A stretch of DNA of 64,000 nt from Fen-1359 sp963710355. Lineage in GTDB: Bacteria > Planctomycetota > Phycisphaerae > Sedimentisphaerales > Anaerobacaceae. Positions 15,658 through 25,282 of this stretch are shown piece by piece. How positions within the stretch are numbered: position 1 is the first letter of the stretch; every line of letters begins with the position of its first letter. Made by a program: the position numbers and the translations under genes. Location: NCBI GenBank assembly GCA_963710355.1, contig CAVPZU010000002.1:172810-236809 (forward strand), read 5' to 3'. The notes under the pieces were generated by a model. The model saw nothing but the letters and a program-made list of their open reading frames with translations, made no database searches and was not told where the DNA came from.

Positions 15658-17886
15658 ATGCAGTTAATGAAATGGTTTCGCAAAAATAACCAGAAACTTA
15701 TGGCTATCGTCGTCGTCGTTCTGATGATTGGTTTCGTCGGTGGCACAGCACTTACAAGGTCCTGTGAAAGCATCGGCCAAAACAGGGACAGAACTGTCGC
15801 CGCTTTCAGCCAAAACCAAAAAATCAAACTGTCAGACCTCGACACCGCTCAAAGCGAACTGGCTATACTCCAGGAACTCAAAGCTGACCTCCTTCTAAGG
15901 TCCCTGCCGGTCCCAATCCTCCAAACTAACAGCCTGCACGGTATTGTACTCGGCGAAATCCTCTTTTCCGAAAAACAGACCGCTCCTCTGGCCGCCTCCT
16001 ACTTAAAACAGGCCAAAATGTACGGATTCACAATAAGTGATAAACAAATCTACGATATCTACAAACGCAGCGAACCGGCTTATATCTATTGGCTCCTCCT
16101 CGAAAAAGAAGCCCAGCAGGCCGGCATTAGAATCTCCAATGACCAGACCAGAGTATTCCTCAATAGCTTTATACCTCAGGCCTTCCAGGGCGCTACTTAC
16201 GCCCAGGTTATAAACTCCATCGTCAACGCTCCACTCCGTTCCGAAGCAATGCATGCATCTGAATACCAGGTTATTTCCGCATTCTCCAATCTCATAGCCG
16301 TCCTCGAATACGCCACAACCATCTGCTCAACGGAAAACCTCACCGCTCAGCAGATAAAGCATTACGTAAAAAGCTCGCTTCAGACCGTTGACGTAAATTT
16401 CGTAAAATTCGATTCTAATGTCTTCATAAAATCCGTCCCAGAACCCGCCGCAGGCGGGCTCAACGAGCAGTTCGAAAAATACAAAGACTATTTCGCCGGA
16501 CAAATCTCAGACCAGAATCCTTACGGGTTCGGCTACAAAATCCCCGACTGCGCCCAGCTGCAATACATCGCTATAAAGCTCGACGACGTCGAAAAAATAG
16601 TCCCAAAACCCTCACAGCAAGAATTGGAGCAATATTATAATAAATATAAATCCTACTTAACCGAAAAGGTCCCTTCGGACCCAAATGACCCAAACTCAAC
16701 CACCATAGACCGCACTAAAAACTTTGCAGAAGTGGCAGACGTCATCGAACAGACGCTTTCGCAGCAAAAAATCGATACAAAATCAAACCAAATAATTCAG
16801 AAGGCTATAAGTCTGACCGAGAGCCCCGAAGCCGCCTCAAAACAAATCTCGCCCGAACAGTTCTCCAAAATCGAAAACAATTACACAACCGCCGCCGAAC
16901 AGCTCAAAAAGGAATATAACATCGAAATCATCGTCGGCCAAACGGGTTTGTTAAGTGCCCCTGACTTCCAGCAGGATGCTATTTTCAGCAAACTCATCCT
17001 TAAAGCAGCTCAATCCGACCCCCGAAATCCGATATTCGAACGGCTCCAAAAACTCGTCTTTGCCGTTGACCAGTTAAGCACATCAGAGATAGACACGGTT
17101 AATATCCAAAAACCGCAAATGTATAAAAACATCGGCCCGCTCGACGACCTGACCGGTAAAATAAAGGCTATCGTTAGAATCATCAAAACCAGAAAAGCCT
17201 CCCCGCCCGACAGCATTAATCAATCTTTCAGCAAAGACACTATTTATCCAGACCCAAACAATCGCGAAATCCAAATCTATTACGTCAAGAACAGTGTCGT
17301 CAAAGACCTTAAAAAACTCCTCTGTATGAGCCTGGCTAAAGAAAAAGCAGAAGAATGCAGACAGCAAGTCGAAGCAACCGGCAACTGGCAGCAGGCAGTG
17401 GATAAATTAAACAAATTATATCCGAAAGACCCCGACAAAAAACCTTCCGACCCCAACAATTTCGAGCTTGTCAGCCTCGCCGCACAGCAGCAAATCTCCG
17501 AAGCTACCATCCAGATATTGAAAATTCAATCTATAGGAAACCCCGCTATGGAATCCGACCTCCCGCGCATTCTTAAACAGCAACTCTTTATCAGCCAGCT
17601 CAACGAGCTTGCTTCCAAAGCCACTCGCACAAAAACTCCTTTCGTCTGGGAATTTAAGCCGGACCTCTGCTGCTATCTGCTCAAAGACCTCTCAAGCAGA
17701 CCCGTCTATCAAAATGAGTATGACAGTCAAAAGGTCCGTCAAATGTTCCTCGAAGATACCTTAAGGTCGCAATCACTGGCCCTCGTTCATTTCAACCCTG
17801 ACAACATCCTGAAAAGAAACAACTTTAAATGGCTGCAGGAAAGACAAAAAACCCCTGAAAACGATGCCAATCAGCCCAATACTTAA
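15658..17886 (+). CDS. Membrane-anchored SurA/PpiD-like periplasmic protein
   Basis: A 742-residue protein. It has a short cytoplasmic N-terminus (MQLMKWFRKNNQKL), one transmembrane helix (AIVVVVLMIGFVGGTAL) and a long polar extracytoplasmic region. This layout, starting W.RK.qK..m..vv...igF, is that of PpiD/SurA-N-type folding factors, and residues ~60-250 resemble their helical chaperone lobe. No clear parvulin active site is visible, so isomerase activity is doubtful. Later segments are rich in Gln, Lys, Pro and Asn (SDPNDPNSTTIDR). It is read from its own promoter and followed 12 bp later by a small membrane-protein gene. The exact family is not certain. Confidence 0.6.
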   Translation: MQLMKWFRKNNQKLMAIVVVVLMIGFVGGTALTRSCESIGQNRDRTVAAFSQNQKIKLSDLDTAQSELAILQELKADLLLRSLPVPILQTNSLHGIVLGEILFSEKQTAPLAASYLKQAKMYGFTISDKQIYDIYKRSEPAYIYWLLLEKEAQQAGIRISNDQTRVFLNSFIPQAFQGATYAQVINSIVNAPLRSEAMHASEYQVISAFSNLIAVLEYATTICSTENLTAQQIKHYVKSSLQTVDVNFVKFDSNVFIKSVPEPAAGGLNEQFEKYKDYFAGQISDQNPYGFGYKIPDCAQLQYIAIKLDDVEKIVPKPSQQELEQYYNKYKSYLTEKVPSDPNDPNSTTIDRTKNFAEVADVIEQTLSQQKIDTKSNQIIQKAISLTESPEAASKQISPEQFSKIENNYTTAAEQLKKEYNIEIIVGQTGLLSAPDFQQDAIFSKLILKAAQSDPRNPIFERLQKLVFAVDQLSTSEIDTVNIQKPQMYKNIGPLDDLTGKIKAIVRIIKTRKASPPDSINQSFSKDTIYPDPNNREIQIYYVKNSVVKDLKKLLCMSLAKEKAEECRQQVEATGNWQQAVDKLNKLYPKDPDKKPSDPNNFELVSLAAQQQISEATIQILKIQSIGNPAMESDLPRILKQQLFISQLNELASKATRTKTPFVWEFKPDLCCYLLKDLSSRPVYQNEYDSQKVRQMFLEDTLRSQSLALVHFNPDNILKRNNFKWLQERQKTPENDANQPNT

Positions 17887-17898
17887 GGATTCCTGAAA

Positions 17899-18303
17899 AT
17901 GCAGCCAACTAAATCTAACATATTCTTTGCTCTCTTTGTGGCTCTGTCGGGATGGTGTATTCCCGGCAGCGGCTTCTTCCTCCTCAACGAAAAAAAACGC
18001 TCCGTCATCATTTCTGTCGCTATCTGCCTGACGTTCGCTGTCGGCCTGTATGTCGGCTCCATCGCCGTCATAGACCCCGTAAATGAAAAACTCTGGTACG
18101 TCGCTCAAATGCTCAACTCGCCTCTGGTCGCGCTGCTCGGCAGAATCACCGCCGCAAACCACCTCCAGGTCTTCGGAAAACCCGCCGAAATAGGTCAACT
18201 ATACACCGGCATATCGGGTATGCTCAACCTCCTCTGCATTATCAACGCCACCTACCTGGCCTACACAAATCTGCCGCTTCCTGCCGGAGGAAAAGAAAAA
18301 TGA
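17899..18303 (+). CDS. DUF6677-like small membrane protein
   Basis: A 134-residue protein with three or four hydrophobic segments (FFALFVALSGWCIPGSGFFL, VIISVAICLTFAVGLYVG, LNLLCIINATYLAY). The motif W.IPG.G.F.L..K...VI, then VDPVN..LW..AQ and YTGI.GMLNLL, matches what I recall of DUF6677, a planctomycete membrane family of unknown function. It follows the PpiD-like gene closely and overlaps the next gene by ATGA, so the three are probably one operon. Confidence 0.65.
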   Translation: MQPTKSNIFFALFVALSGWCIPGSGFFLLNEKKRSVIISVAICLTFAVGLYVGSIAVIDPVNEKLWYVAQMLNSPLVALLGRITAANHLQVFGKPAEIGQLYTGISGMLNLLCIINATYLAYTNLPLPAGGKEK

Positions 18304-18542
18304 TTATCACTCCGCTTTTGGCAACATTCTCCGTCCCCCAAACAATCGGCACTAGTCCCGCACAGCTTCTTTGGATACTGCCGCTCGCCGTCGCAGGCAT
18401 CGTCGTCTATAAAACCATTAAACTGCCCCAAATATCTCCCGCCATACTCCTGAAGGAAACATTCATCCTCCTGGCCTTCCTGATATGTCTGCTTCTCTTG
18501 ATAACAATCGCTCTCTTCGCCGCCACCACCCTGCTCACCTGA
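18300..18542 (+). CDS. Small two-helix membrane protein
   Basis: An 80-residue hydrophobic protein with two likely membrane helices (LLWILPLAVAGIVVYKTI and ETFILLAFLICLLLLITIAL). Its ATG overlaps the stop of the preceding DUF6677-like gene (ATGA), indicating translational coupling and supporting that it is real. No family is recognised. The gene context suggests an envelope function with the two upstream proteins. Confidence 0.6.
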   Translation: MIITPLLATFSVPQTIGTSPAQLLWILPLAVAGIVVYKTIKLPQISPAILLKETFILLAFLICLLLLITIALFAATTLLT

Positions 18543-18610
18543 TAACATCGCTTCTCAGCAATGATATGTTCTTTTGCTCCTTATGACTTACGACTTATGA
18601 CTGATGACCT

Positions 18611-19327
18611 TCAATTCTGAATTCTACTCCTCCTCATTTCCATTCTGCAGCAGTCCCACTCCATTAGTGCGTTATACGCAGCACGCTGCTCCGCCTCTTT
18701 CTTGTTCGTCCCCCATGCGCTCATAAAACGCCTGCCGCTCATTACAGCCTGCGCCTCGAAACACTTGTTATGGTCTGGCCCCTTCTCATCAAGCACCTCA
18801 TAAACAGGCGTGGTATTAAACTGCCTCTGTGCATACTGCTGCAGCAGCGACTTGTAATTGCCATGACAACTCTCGCCCTCAATCTGCTTTATCACAGGCC
18901 CGAAATTAGCGAGAATAAAACTCCTCGCCGCCTCAATCCCCCCGTCAATGTATATCGCCGCCACAACCGCCTCTAAAAGCCCAGCCGATAACGAACCGCT
19001 TAGCGCCCTGCCGCTCATCATCCCCTTGCCGACCTTCAGATACTTTACTAACCCAAGCTCTTTTGCTATCCGTGAACACATCCGGCGCGATACAAGCATA
19101 CTCTTGCTCTTCGTCATATCCCCCTCCAAATGCTCCGGAAATCGCTCAAACAGCTCCTGACAGATAACCACCCCCAGAATTGCATCCCCCAGAAACTCCA
19201 GCCTCTCGTTGCTCATCTGCCTGCCCGAAACCGCCGACGAATGCGTAAATGCCCTATCCAAAAGCCCCCTGTCCGAGAATTGATAACCGATTGTCTCCTC
19301 GATTTGACGCAGAACCTCGTCTTCCAT
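18611..19327 (-). CDS. rnc: Ribonuclease III
   Basis: A 238-residue double-strand-specific endoribonuclease used in rRNA maturation and mRNA turnover. The catalytic domain has THSSA and the signature NERLEFLGDAILG, with the second acidic cluster at GLLEAVVAAIYIDGG (E...D pattern). The C-terminal dsRNA-binding domain spans ~155-228 (NYKSLLQQYAQ..., GTNKKEAEQRAAYNALME). The length is normal. It converges on the small membrane-protein gene. Confidence 0.95.
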   Translation of the reverse strand: MEDEVLRQIEETIGYQFSDRGLLDRAFTHSSAVSGRQMSNERLEFLGDAILGVVICQELFERFPEHLEGDMTKSKSMLVSRRMCSRIAKELGLVKYLKVGKGMMSGRALSGSLSAGLLEAVVAAIYIDGGIEAARSFILANFGPVIKQIEGESCHGNYKSLLQQYAQRQFNTTPVYEVLDEKGPDHNKCFEAQAVMSGRRFMSAWGTNKKEAEQRAAYNALMEWDCCRMEMRRSRIQN

Positions 19328-19476
19328 CTGTTAATCCCTGCTTTCTCTATCCAATTAAGTCCTGCGAGCAGATTGCGAACGCCGCCTCCAACAGCGACTT
19401 TCGTAACCGGCTCAACAGTTAATTCCCGTTCATTCTATAACGTCCCCCCGCCAACGTCAAGCCCCTTCCGCATCTT

Positions 19477-19812
19477 TCAATTCACCATCTGAAGGCCCGT
19501 AAGCGCAGTGAACTTATCCTCCGCAAACTCGAAAATCTCATTTATCCCCGTTGTCACAAACACACTCTTCGTCGCCGCCGCCACATTGCAGAACACCAGC
19601 CTCCTGCCGCAGTCGCCCAGCAGTTTGCGCAGCCTCAGCATCGCCGACAGGCTCGATGATGTCACAATATCAACCCCCGAAAAATCTATCACTACGTCGC
19701 AGTCGCCCCTGTCGCGCACAATCTCCAGCACCGTCTTCATCTCATCTGCAATTTCCGGCTCTTCCGGCAAATCCACCAGAATTATATTTTCAGACCAGTT
19801 TTGTATTCCCAT
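19477..19812 (-). CDS. STAS-domain anti-sigma factor antagonist
   Basis: A 111-residue SpoIIAA-like STAS protein. The fold signature is VVIDFSGVDIVTSSSLSAML, where the Ser cluster after DIVT is the usual phosphorylation site, followed by RLVFCNV......VF..TGINEIFEF. Such proteins bind and are phosphorylated by RsbW/SpoIIAB-type kinases in partner-switching control. No partner kinase or phosphatase is adjacent. It lies ~150 bp upstream of rnc on the same strand. Confidence 0.88.
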   Translation of the reverse strand: MGIQNWSENIILVDLPEEPEIADEMKTVLEIVRDRGDCDVVIDFSGVDIVTSSSLSAMLRLRKLLGDCGRRLVFCNVAAATKSVFVTTGINEIFEFAEDKFTALTGLQMVN

Positions 19813-20954
19813 TTTCGCCGCCCTTTTCTATCTGTTTTTCAAACCAGTGGTGCGCATAGTCGAACCAAGTTTATACCCCCTTTATCGGCTTATCAAATAC
19901 GCAGGTTAACCAAATCCAGCCGCAGGCCTCTCCCCCAATGACCTATAATAACCAACCGCATCAGGCCGGAATTTTACCGGCGTTTTGTCATTCCGCACTT
20001 GCCTGCCCCTGCATGTACTAAGCAGGTGATGCGGAATCCATTTATACTTATCCCCGCTCCGCCGCATGAGGGTGAGCAGGGGGCGAAGGAATGTCCAATA
20101 TCCAATGTCCAATGTCCAATTTCCAATGTTCAATCCGCCGCAGGCGGACAAGTGTCCAAGTTGAAAAAGCACAAGGGCAAAGGGGGCAGAGACAATTAAC
20201 CGCGGATTACGCGGATTTTCACAGATTTTGGATTTTAAAAATTGAATTTTTTAAAAAAATGACGTTTTTTAGAAATTCTTTTGGGATTTTTGGGGTCAAC
20301 CTTCGTTTTTAAGCAAATATTGAAGGTGAGGTGTCGTTATAATTGATACAATCGTTAAAGTTTGTGTATCTTAACGCAAAAAATGAGCACAAAACGACAC
20401 CAAAAGACACCAAAATGACACGAAACGACACCAAAATGACAAGTTTTGCACCGTTTTGAAAAAGTCATTTTAAAATAAGGACTTATGAAAAAAGACAGAA
20501 TTCAGAATCCAGAATTCAGGAGCCGGAAGAACATAAGGCAAGTGTGTGCAAGAGGTTAGGAGCACAGGTGCACAAGTCACAAGTCATGAGTTCAAAGGGC
20601 GCGGAGGAAATTAGCCACAAAAAACAGAAGCCAGAAGTCAGAAGACTGGGGGCGGAAGAGTTTTGAGTTTTTAGTTCTTAGTTTTTAGTTGCGGAAACAC
20701 CGGACGACAGAAAACAGAAAAGAATTTAGCCGTTGAAAAAGGGTGGGGTTTGGGTAGAATTGCAAAACAAAAAAAGAGGAATTTCCGTTCTCCATAGGAC
20801 TACGAAGGATAAAATGGCAGGATGAAAAAAAGCTGTGAATTTCTTCAGTTTTCTAAGTTTACTATGAGACATTAAAATAGTTATGTCCTGAGGTTGGCGT
20901 TTTTGATTTGACAGCAAGGTGGTAGTGGTAGATAATTCGCAAAAGAGGACCTCC
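19813..20954. other. 1.1-kb gene-free region rich in short repeats
   Basis: No supported gene. It contains a cluster of TCCAATGTCCAAT-type repeats with CCGCCGCAGGCGGA (20097-20160), a CGCGGATTACGCGGATTTTC repeat (20202-20222), and the direct-repeat array at 20329-20442. AT-rich simple repeats (TTTTTAGTTCTTAGTTTTTAG, around 20660-20690) follow. It ends in the leader of the accessory island; AGAGG lies before the ATG at 20955. Confidence 0.6.
20329..20442 (+). repeat. Iteron-like array of AACGACACC units
   Basis: Five adjacent 10-11-bp units run from 20391 to 20442: AAAACGACACC, AAAAGACACC, AAAATGACACG, AAACGACACC, AAAATGACAAG. An inverted copy, GGTGTCGTT, lies at 20330-20338. The helical-turn spacing and the inverted partner look like a multi-site protein-binding region. 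It is ~500 bp upstream of the accessory gene island. Confidence 0.5.
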
Positions 20955-21996
20955 ATGCAAGGAACTTGTTATGTGTTGATGCCTTTCGCACCTGCGTTCG
21001 ACTATGTTTACGACATTATAGAACGCCTCGCTAGGGATTCTGGGTATGACTGCAGTCGAGCTGACAAGAAAAAGGATCTGGGCCTCATAACCCAAGGAAT
21101 AATTATGGACATTTTGCTGGCGGATATCGTGGTTGCCGATATCTCGGGGTTCAACCCTAATGTTCTCTATGAGCTCGGCATAGCACACACACTTCGCAAG
21201 CCCACGATTATCTTGTCACAAGAACTTGCAAGCGGAGGAAAGCTTCCTTTTGACATTACTCACATGACGATGATCTCCTACAAACAACCTGGAACTGCAA
21301 AAGACTCAAATGCACAGGACCTTGCCCACTCTCTTCAACGTTATTTCTCTGCTAGCCGAATACATCATAATCCTGTCACGATAACTCTAACCGCCGAAGG
21401 TCTGTCGTTAGCAAACCACTATGGTCACGATTTCCTGTGGGGCTTTGCCAGAACACTCGAGGAAGTCACGCCGTGCGAAGGAAGCATGGATTGTATCAAA
21501 TAGGTTATACTGGGAACGACTGAATGCTATGTTCTATAAGAGCATTCTAGAAGAACGAATACTTCTTGGAAAACGAAAAGAGCTTGTCCTCCTTCCCGAC
21601 TCTGAAGAGAACCGTTATCGCAAGGATACAATTATCGATCGTTACAAAGAGATTAACCCAAATATAGAACAATTTTTGCGAATTCTTCTTGTTTCTGATT
21701 CTAGACCTTTCGCATTCTTGTCTACTGAGATTTCCATTTATGATGCGGGTACATATGATGTTCGCTCCATTATCCTTGAGCCTATGGCTGTGGAAGGACT
21801 GGATGAGGAGAACGATGCACATATTGCTTCTGCTCTCGCTTCTGAGAATTTTCATGATCTTCGGCTTTATAGCCTGCGCGAAGCGACCTTTGATTTGGCT
21901 TTACCCAAATTTGCTGCAGAGAATCTCTGTGTTGCATTTAAGCGTATATGGAATGAGGAGTGTTTGAAGAGAAATATGAAGACATGGCTTCTATAA
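20955..21996 (+). pseudogene. Nucleoside 2-deoxyribosyltransferase-like protein with extra C-terminal domain, frameshifted
   Basis: The first part (20955-21503) shows CYVLMPFAPAFDYVYDIIER, CSRADKKKDLGLITQGIIMD, ADIVVADISGFNPNVLYELG and IAHTLRKPTIILSQ, ending in PFD. This is the nucleoside 2-deoxyribosyltransferase/TIR-like Rossmann fold, common in bacterial nucleotide-signalling and immunity proteins. Near 21463 the frame changes by +1. Joined, the protein continues RTLEE-SRRAKEAWIVSNRLYWERLN and MFYKSILEERILLGKRKELV, then LLPDSEENRYRKD, ending at 21996. The W-IVS-LYW...GK...LLP pattern is more protein-like than the short end of the first frame, so one frameshifted gene is preferred over two overlapping genes. 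The ATG at 20955 follows AGAGG. Function unknown; a defence or stress role is inferred. Confidence 0.6.
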
Positions 21997-22522
21997 GAGA
22001 CCAACGCGATACTTATATGAAGTACTTGGAGCTTCGGCCTCGCGCCAGCGCACAGGTGTTTTTGCGACCCGGCGAATCCCCAAGGGATCTATATTAATCA
22101 AAATGCAAGGAGATTTGCTCCAGTCTCCCGATAAGTTCAGTATTCAGATAGACACGCATAAGCACCTCGGTCAAGGTAGATTGATTGATGATGAGATGAA
22201 CCACTCATGCAGAGCTAACGCTCGAATCGACTTCTCTGACCTGACTATCCGAGCGAAGCGCGGCATTGCCTCTGGTGAGGAAGTATGTCTAAACTATTGT
22301 GCTACTGAAGATGTCCTTGCAAATCCTTTTGAATGTGATTGTGGGACGCGAACGTGCTATGGTGTTATTAGGGGGTTCAAATATTTGACGCCTCACCAGA
22401 GAGCTGACATCAAGGATGATATCAGTCCATACTTGAGGAAACAATACTATAATATTGCATCGAAGGGAAACGCATCTCCAGACGTGCCAAAAGATGAAGG
22501 TAGCAGCACTACAGAAATATAA
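21984..22522 (+). pseudogene. SET-domain protein lysine methyltransferase, frameshifted
   Basis: The C-terminal part is a clear SET plus post-SET module: the cofactor motif NHSCRANARI, GEEVCLNYCATED, and the cysteine-rich FECDCGTRTCYGVIRGFKYL. Upstream, the same frame encodes TGVFATRRIPKGSILIKMQG, the SET N-terminal strand, but has no start codon. A start exists one frame over at 21984 (MASIRDQRDTYMKYLELRPR), and a single missing G at CAGGTG near 22050 joins the two. The restored protein would be ~179 residues, normal for bacterial SET enzymes, which methylate Lys on proteins using SAM. It overlaps the end of the preceding gene by 13 bp, indicating an operon. Confidence 0.75.
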
Positions 22523-22665
22523 TCGAGCCTAATTGCGTCGATCTTATTTCTTGAGAATTATAGTGCTAGTTACAGACATATAAAAGTGTTTTCGCATTGA
22601 TAGTTATATGGTAGTGATCGATAATATATGCAAGAATAAACTACGATGGTGCGGTCGAATAAATA

Positions 22666-23313
22666 TTGAGCGGTGAAAGTGTGAAGGGTATAAAATTTAC
22701 TAGAAGTGATGAAGAACTCGCTCAACCACTTTTACGGCCATTGTACAATGACCTGATTGAGTGTGAAGAACTTTTGTCCAGAGCAGATACACAGTTTGCT
22801 CGTCGTACATTTGTTCGTGCCTCTTTTGCTTTCATTGAGGGGTACATCTACTGGTTAAAAGAAGCAGTTTTCAATTGGCTGATCAATCCGGGGTTGAAGA
22901 AGGATTTCATCAACATTAATATCACAGCTATTACACTACTGCAGGATGCGGTATTTTATCCGAATAAGCAGGGCAAGATCGAGCAGGAGCCAAACCGACT
23001 CCCGTTTTTGAACTTTTGCGCTTTCGTGTTAAGAACAGCAGCCGATCATTGGGGAATGAACCCAGAAAGTATGTTTTCTGACAATGGATGGAAAGAACTC
23101 CAACTTGCGTTGAAAGTACGCCATCGTATTACACATCCGAAACAACCTCGGGATCTCGAAATTGCCGATGCCGAGCTTGAGTCGGTTAGGGAATCGCATC
23201 GTTGGCTGTTTAACTGTGTAGTCGATATACTAAATACTGCAATAGGTGTGCAAGAGAAAGAAGGCAGGGCAAACATATGCCCGACAGAGACGTCAAAACA
23301 ATCCGGGATTTGA
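22666..23313 (+). CDS. HEPN-like protein of unknown function
   Basis: A 215-residue, mostly helical protein with no family I can name. Residues ~40-70 (FARRTFVRASFAFIEGYIYW) and a later segment carry a pattern typical of HEPN-type proteins. The later segment, LALKVRHRITHPKQPRD, contains RHRITH, an R-x4-H arrangement like the catalytic motif of HEPN RNases found in toxin-antitoxin and phage-defence systems. The first possible start is TTG at 22666; a GTG at 22681 is an alternative. It follows the SET gene by 143 bp on the same strand. Its assignment to HEPN is a motif-based guess. Confidence 0.55.
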   Translation: MSGESVKGIKFTRSDEELAQPLLRPLYNDLIECEELLSRADTQFARRTFVRASFAFIEGYIYWLKEAVFNWLINPGLKKDFININITAITLLQDAVFYPNKQGKIEQEPNRLPFLNFCAFVLRTAADHWGMNPESMFSDNGWKELQLALKVRHRITHPKQPRDLEIADAELESVRESHRWLFNCVVDILNTAIGVQEKEGRANICPTETSKQSGI

Positions 23314-23415
23314 TTTATTATTTCGGCGGGGGCGGCGATGGGAAAAAGCAAAGGGATTTATGATTTGCGATTTACGATTGATGATTGAATAAAGAGACAA
23401 ATTCCCGGCGGTATA

Positions 23416-24465
23416 TTATAACAAGAGCAGGAGGACAAAGAAGCCGGTCATTATTATCAGGCCGAGAGGAATTCCTAACGCCGCCCATTCTCTGCTCTTT
23501 ATTGATAATTTACCGGCGCAGATAATGTTTGGAATATTACCCGGAATCAGCATACCGCCGGCAATCAAAAGGCCGGCCAAGGCATATTTAATCGTCTGCT
23601 CTGGCATAGCCGGCGTAATTTCAGCCGCTGTAAGCGTGGCATTATCGAGGATGGCGGAAACAATGTTGACCCAGTAGAAAGCGGCTGCAGGGGTATGTAC
23701 CAGATATCTGTCAACCACAGGCATAAAGCCAGTACCGAGAAATACCAATGCCAGAACAAAAAGATAAACCTTTAATGCCCTGATTGCCACATCGGTAACT
23801 TGCTCCGGCCGGTCTTCGGTTAAAGAGTCTTCTTTAACAACTTCGCCTTTATTCTTTAGAAACGCCGGCAGAACCCCGAGGGCCAAAATCACAGGTATCA
23901 GCCACATCCCCAGCAGCTTGAGCAGAAAGAAAAAGCCGGCGTGATAGGGTTCGCCTTTGAGTTTGGAAACCGCTATCGTGGAAAGCGGCTCACCGAGAGG
24001 AGTTAGCGCCGCACCGAGGCCGATGGAAAAACAAGCGATAATAACTATCTTAACCTCCAAGGTTCTGGGAAGCCGCAACGCACTTACTATTTCTGAAAGA
24101 ACGAGAGCGGCGATAATAGCCGTAATCATACTGGAAAGCAGCCCTAATCCGACGACGATGATAAAAAACAAAACGCTGTATCCAAATCGTTTTGCGATAG
24201 CGGCTGTCCATTTTCCCACTTTTGGACGTATAAGTCTAAAAAGCAAGCCTGCAACTAAGACAGCAGCGGTAATTTTAATCGGCTCGACGAGCGCCTCTTT
24301 GACCAGATGCCAGCTCCACAGCTTCGAGATGCTCACGGCGAGAACCCCCATTACGAAGAGAAATGCTTCAAGCTCTTTCTCTACTCTTTTGCATAAGAAG
24401 GGAAGGATGAGGACCAGCCCCATAATAGCCGCCAGTCCTGCTATTACCAAAGAACCTTCGTCCAT
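23416..24465 (-). CDS. DUF1646-type predicted cation transporter
   Basis: A 349-residue polytopic membrane protein with about ten hydrophobic segments. Conserved-looking features are GLGAALTPLGEPLSTIAVSK in the middle and LDNATLTAAEITPAM, GGMLIPGNIPNIICAGKL near the end. The paired 'PLGEPL' and 'PGNIPN' re-entrant-like motifs and the ArsB/NhaD-like layout match DUF1646, predicted cation transporters. The transported ion is unknown. It is read alone, facing the sigma factor gene divergently. Confidence 0.75.
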   Translation of the reverse strand: MDEGSLVIAGLAAIMGLVLILPFLCKRVEKELEAFLFVMGVLAVSISKLWSWHLVKEALVEPIKITAAVLVAGLLFRLIRPKVGKWTAAIAKRFGYSVLFFIIVVGLGLLSSMITAIIAALVLSEIVSALRLPRTLEVKIVIIACFSIGLGAALTPLGEPLSTIAVSKLKGEPYHAGFFFLLKLLGMWLIPVILALGVLPAFLKNKGEVVKEDSLTEDRPEQVTDVAIRALKVYLFVLALVFLGTGFMPVVDRYLVHTPAAAFYWVNIVSAILDNATLTAAEITPAMPEQTIKYALAGLLIAGGMLIPGNIPNIICAGKLSIKSREWAALGIPLGLIIMTGFFVLLLLL

Positions 24466-24662
24466 TTCAAATCTCCATTATTAACCTTTTACCGCCCGCC
24501 GAAGGCAGGATACCCTTTTTTAAAACCAATTTCTCTGCAAATAAGTTTGGAATTTCCATAAATCCCTATATAATTCTTATGCTTTTGAGATTCTTGTGCG
24601 TCTTATATTATATAGAGGAAATGCAGTTTAGGCTGCTGGAAAGCCCTTTTTTATAAAAAATT

Positions 24663-25282
24663 ATGAATATTCCGGTAGAAAATCAGAATGATGCCAAATT
24701 GCTGTCCCGCTTCGCCGCCGGCGACGAGGCCGCCTTTCGCACAATCGTAAGCCGTTATAAAAACGGCCTTTATATCTTTCTGCGCAGATTCTTAAATAAT
24801 AACGAACTCGTAGAAGACATCTTTCAGGAGACCTTCCTGCAGCTATTTACAAGCAGAGAAAGCTTCGACCAGAATCGGCCTCTGCGCCCTGGCTTTTCAC
24901 AATCGCCGCCAACAAGGCCAAAGACGCCCTGCGAAAGCGGCAGCGAACAGCGGCAATAACAATCGGCACCATCTCGGACAGTGAACAAATGTCTTTCGAG
25001 GACGTATTACATACCATTACTTTTGATACAGATAAGCAGGACGCCGGCCCTTATGAAAATATTGAAAGGGACGAAACGGCTGCTCTGGTTAGAAAGGTTA
25101 TAGCGAATATGCCGGAAAACCTTCGGGAAATATTGATTTTATCCTACTTTAACAAGTTTTCTTATAAACAAATGGCTGACACTTTAAGTATACCTATTGG
25201 AACAGTTAAAAGTCGGCTTCACGCCGCAATCAGCAGATTTTCAAAGGACTGGAAGGCAACAGTGGGGAGCAAAAAAGGATGA
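24663..25282 (+). pseudogene. ECF-type RNA polymerase sigma factor, frameshifted
   Basis: The N-terminal half, from ATG at 24663, has region 2: LLSRFAAGDEAAFRTIVSRY, then LVEDIFQETFLQLF. At about 24893 a base is missing in GCGCCCTGGC; adding one C restores LRPWLFTIAANKAKDALRKR. The C-terminal half has region 4, LPENLREILILSYFN-type (MPENLREILILSYFNKFSYK) with the helix-turn-helix QMADTLSIPIGTVKSRLHAA. The whole is ~206 codons, normal for ECF sigma factors. It is coupled by an ATGA overlap to the anti-sigma-like gene. The indel may be an assembly error. Confidence 0.85.

Noticed and set aside
19990..20320. Short plus-strand frames in the repeat-rich region
   Set aside because: They translate simple repeats (NIQCPMSNFQC-type) and lack ribosome-binding sites.
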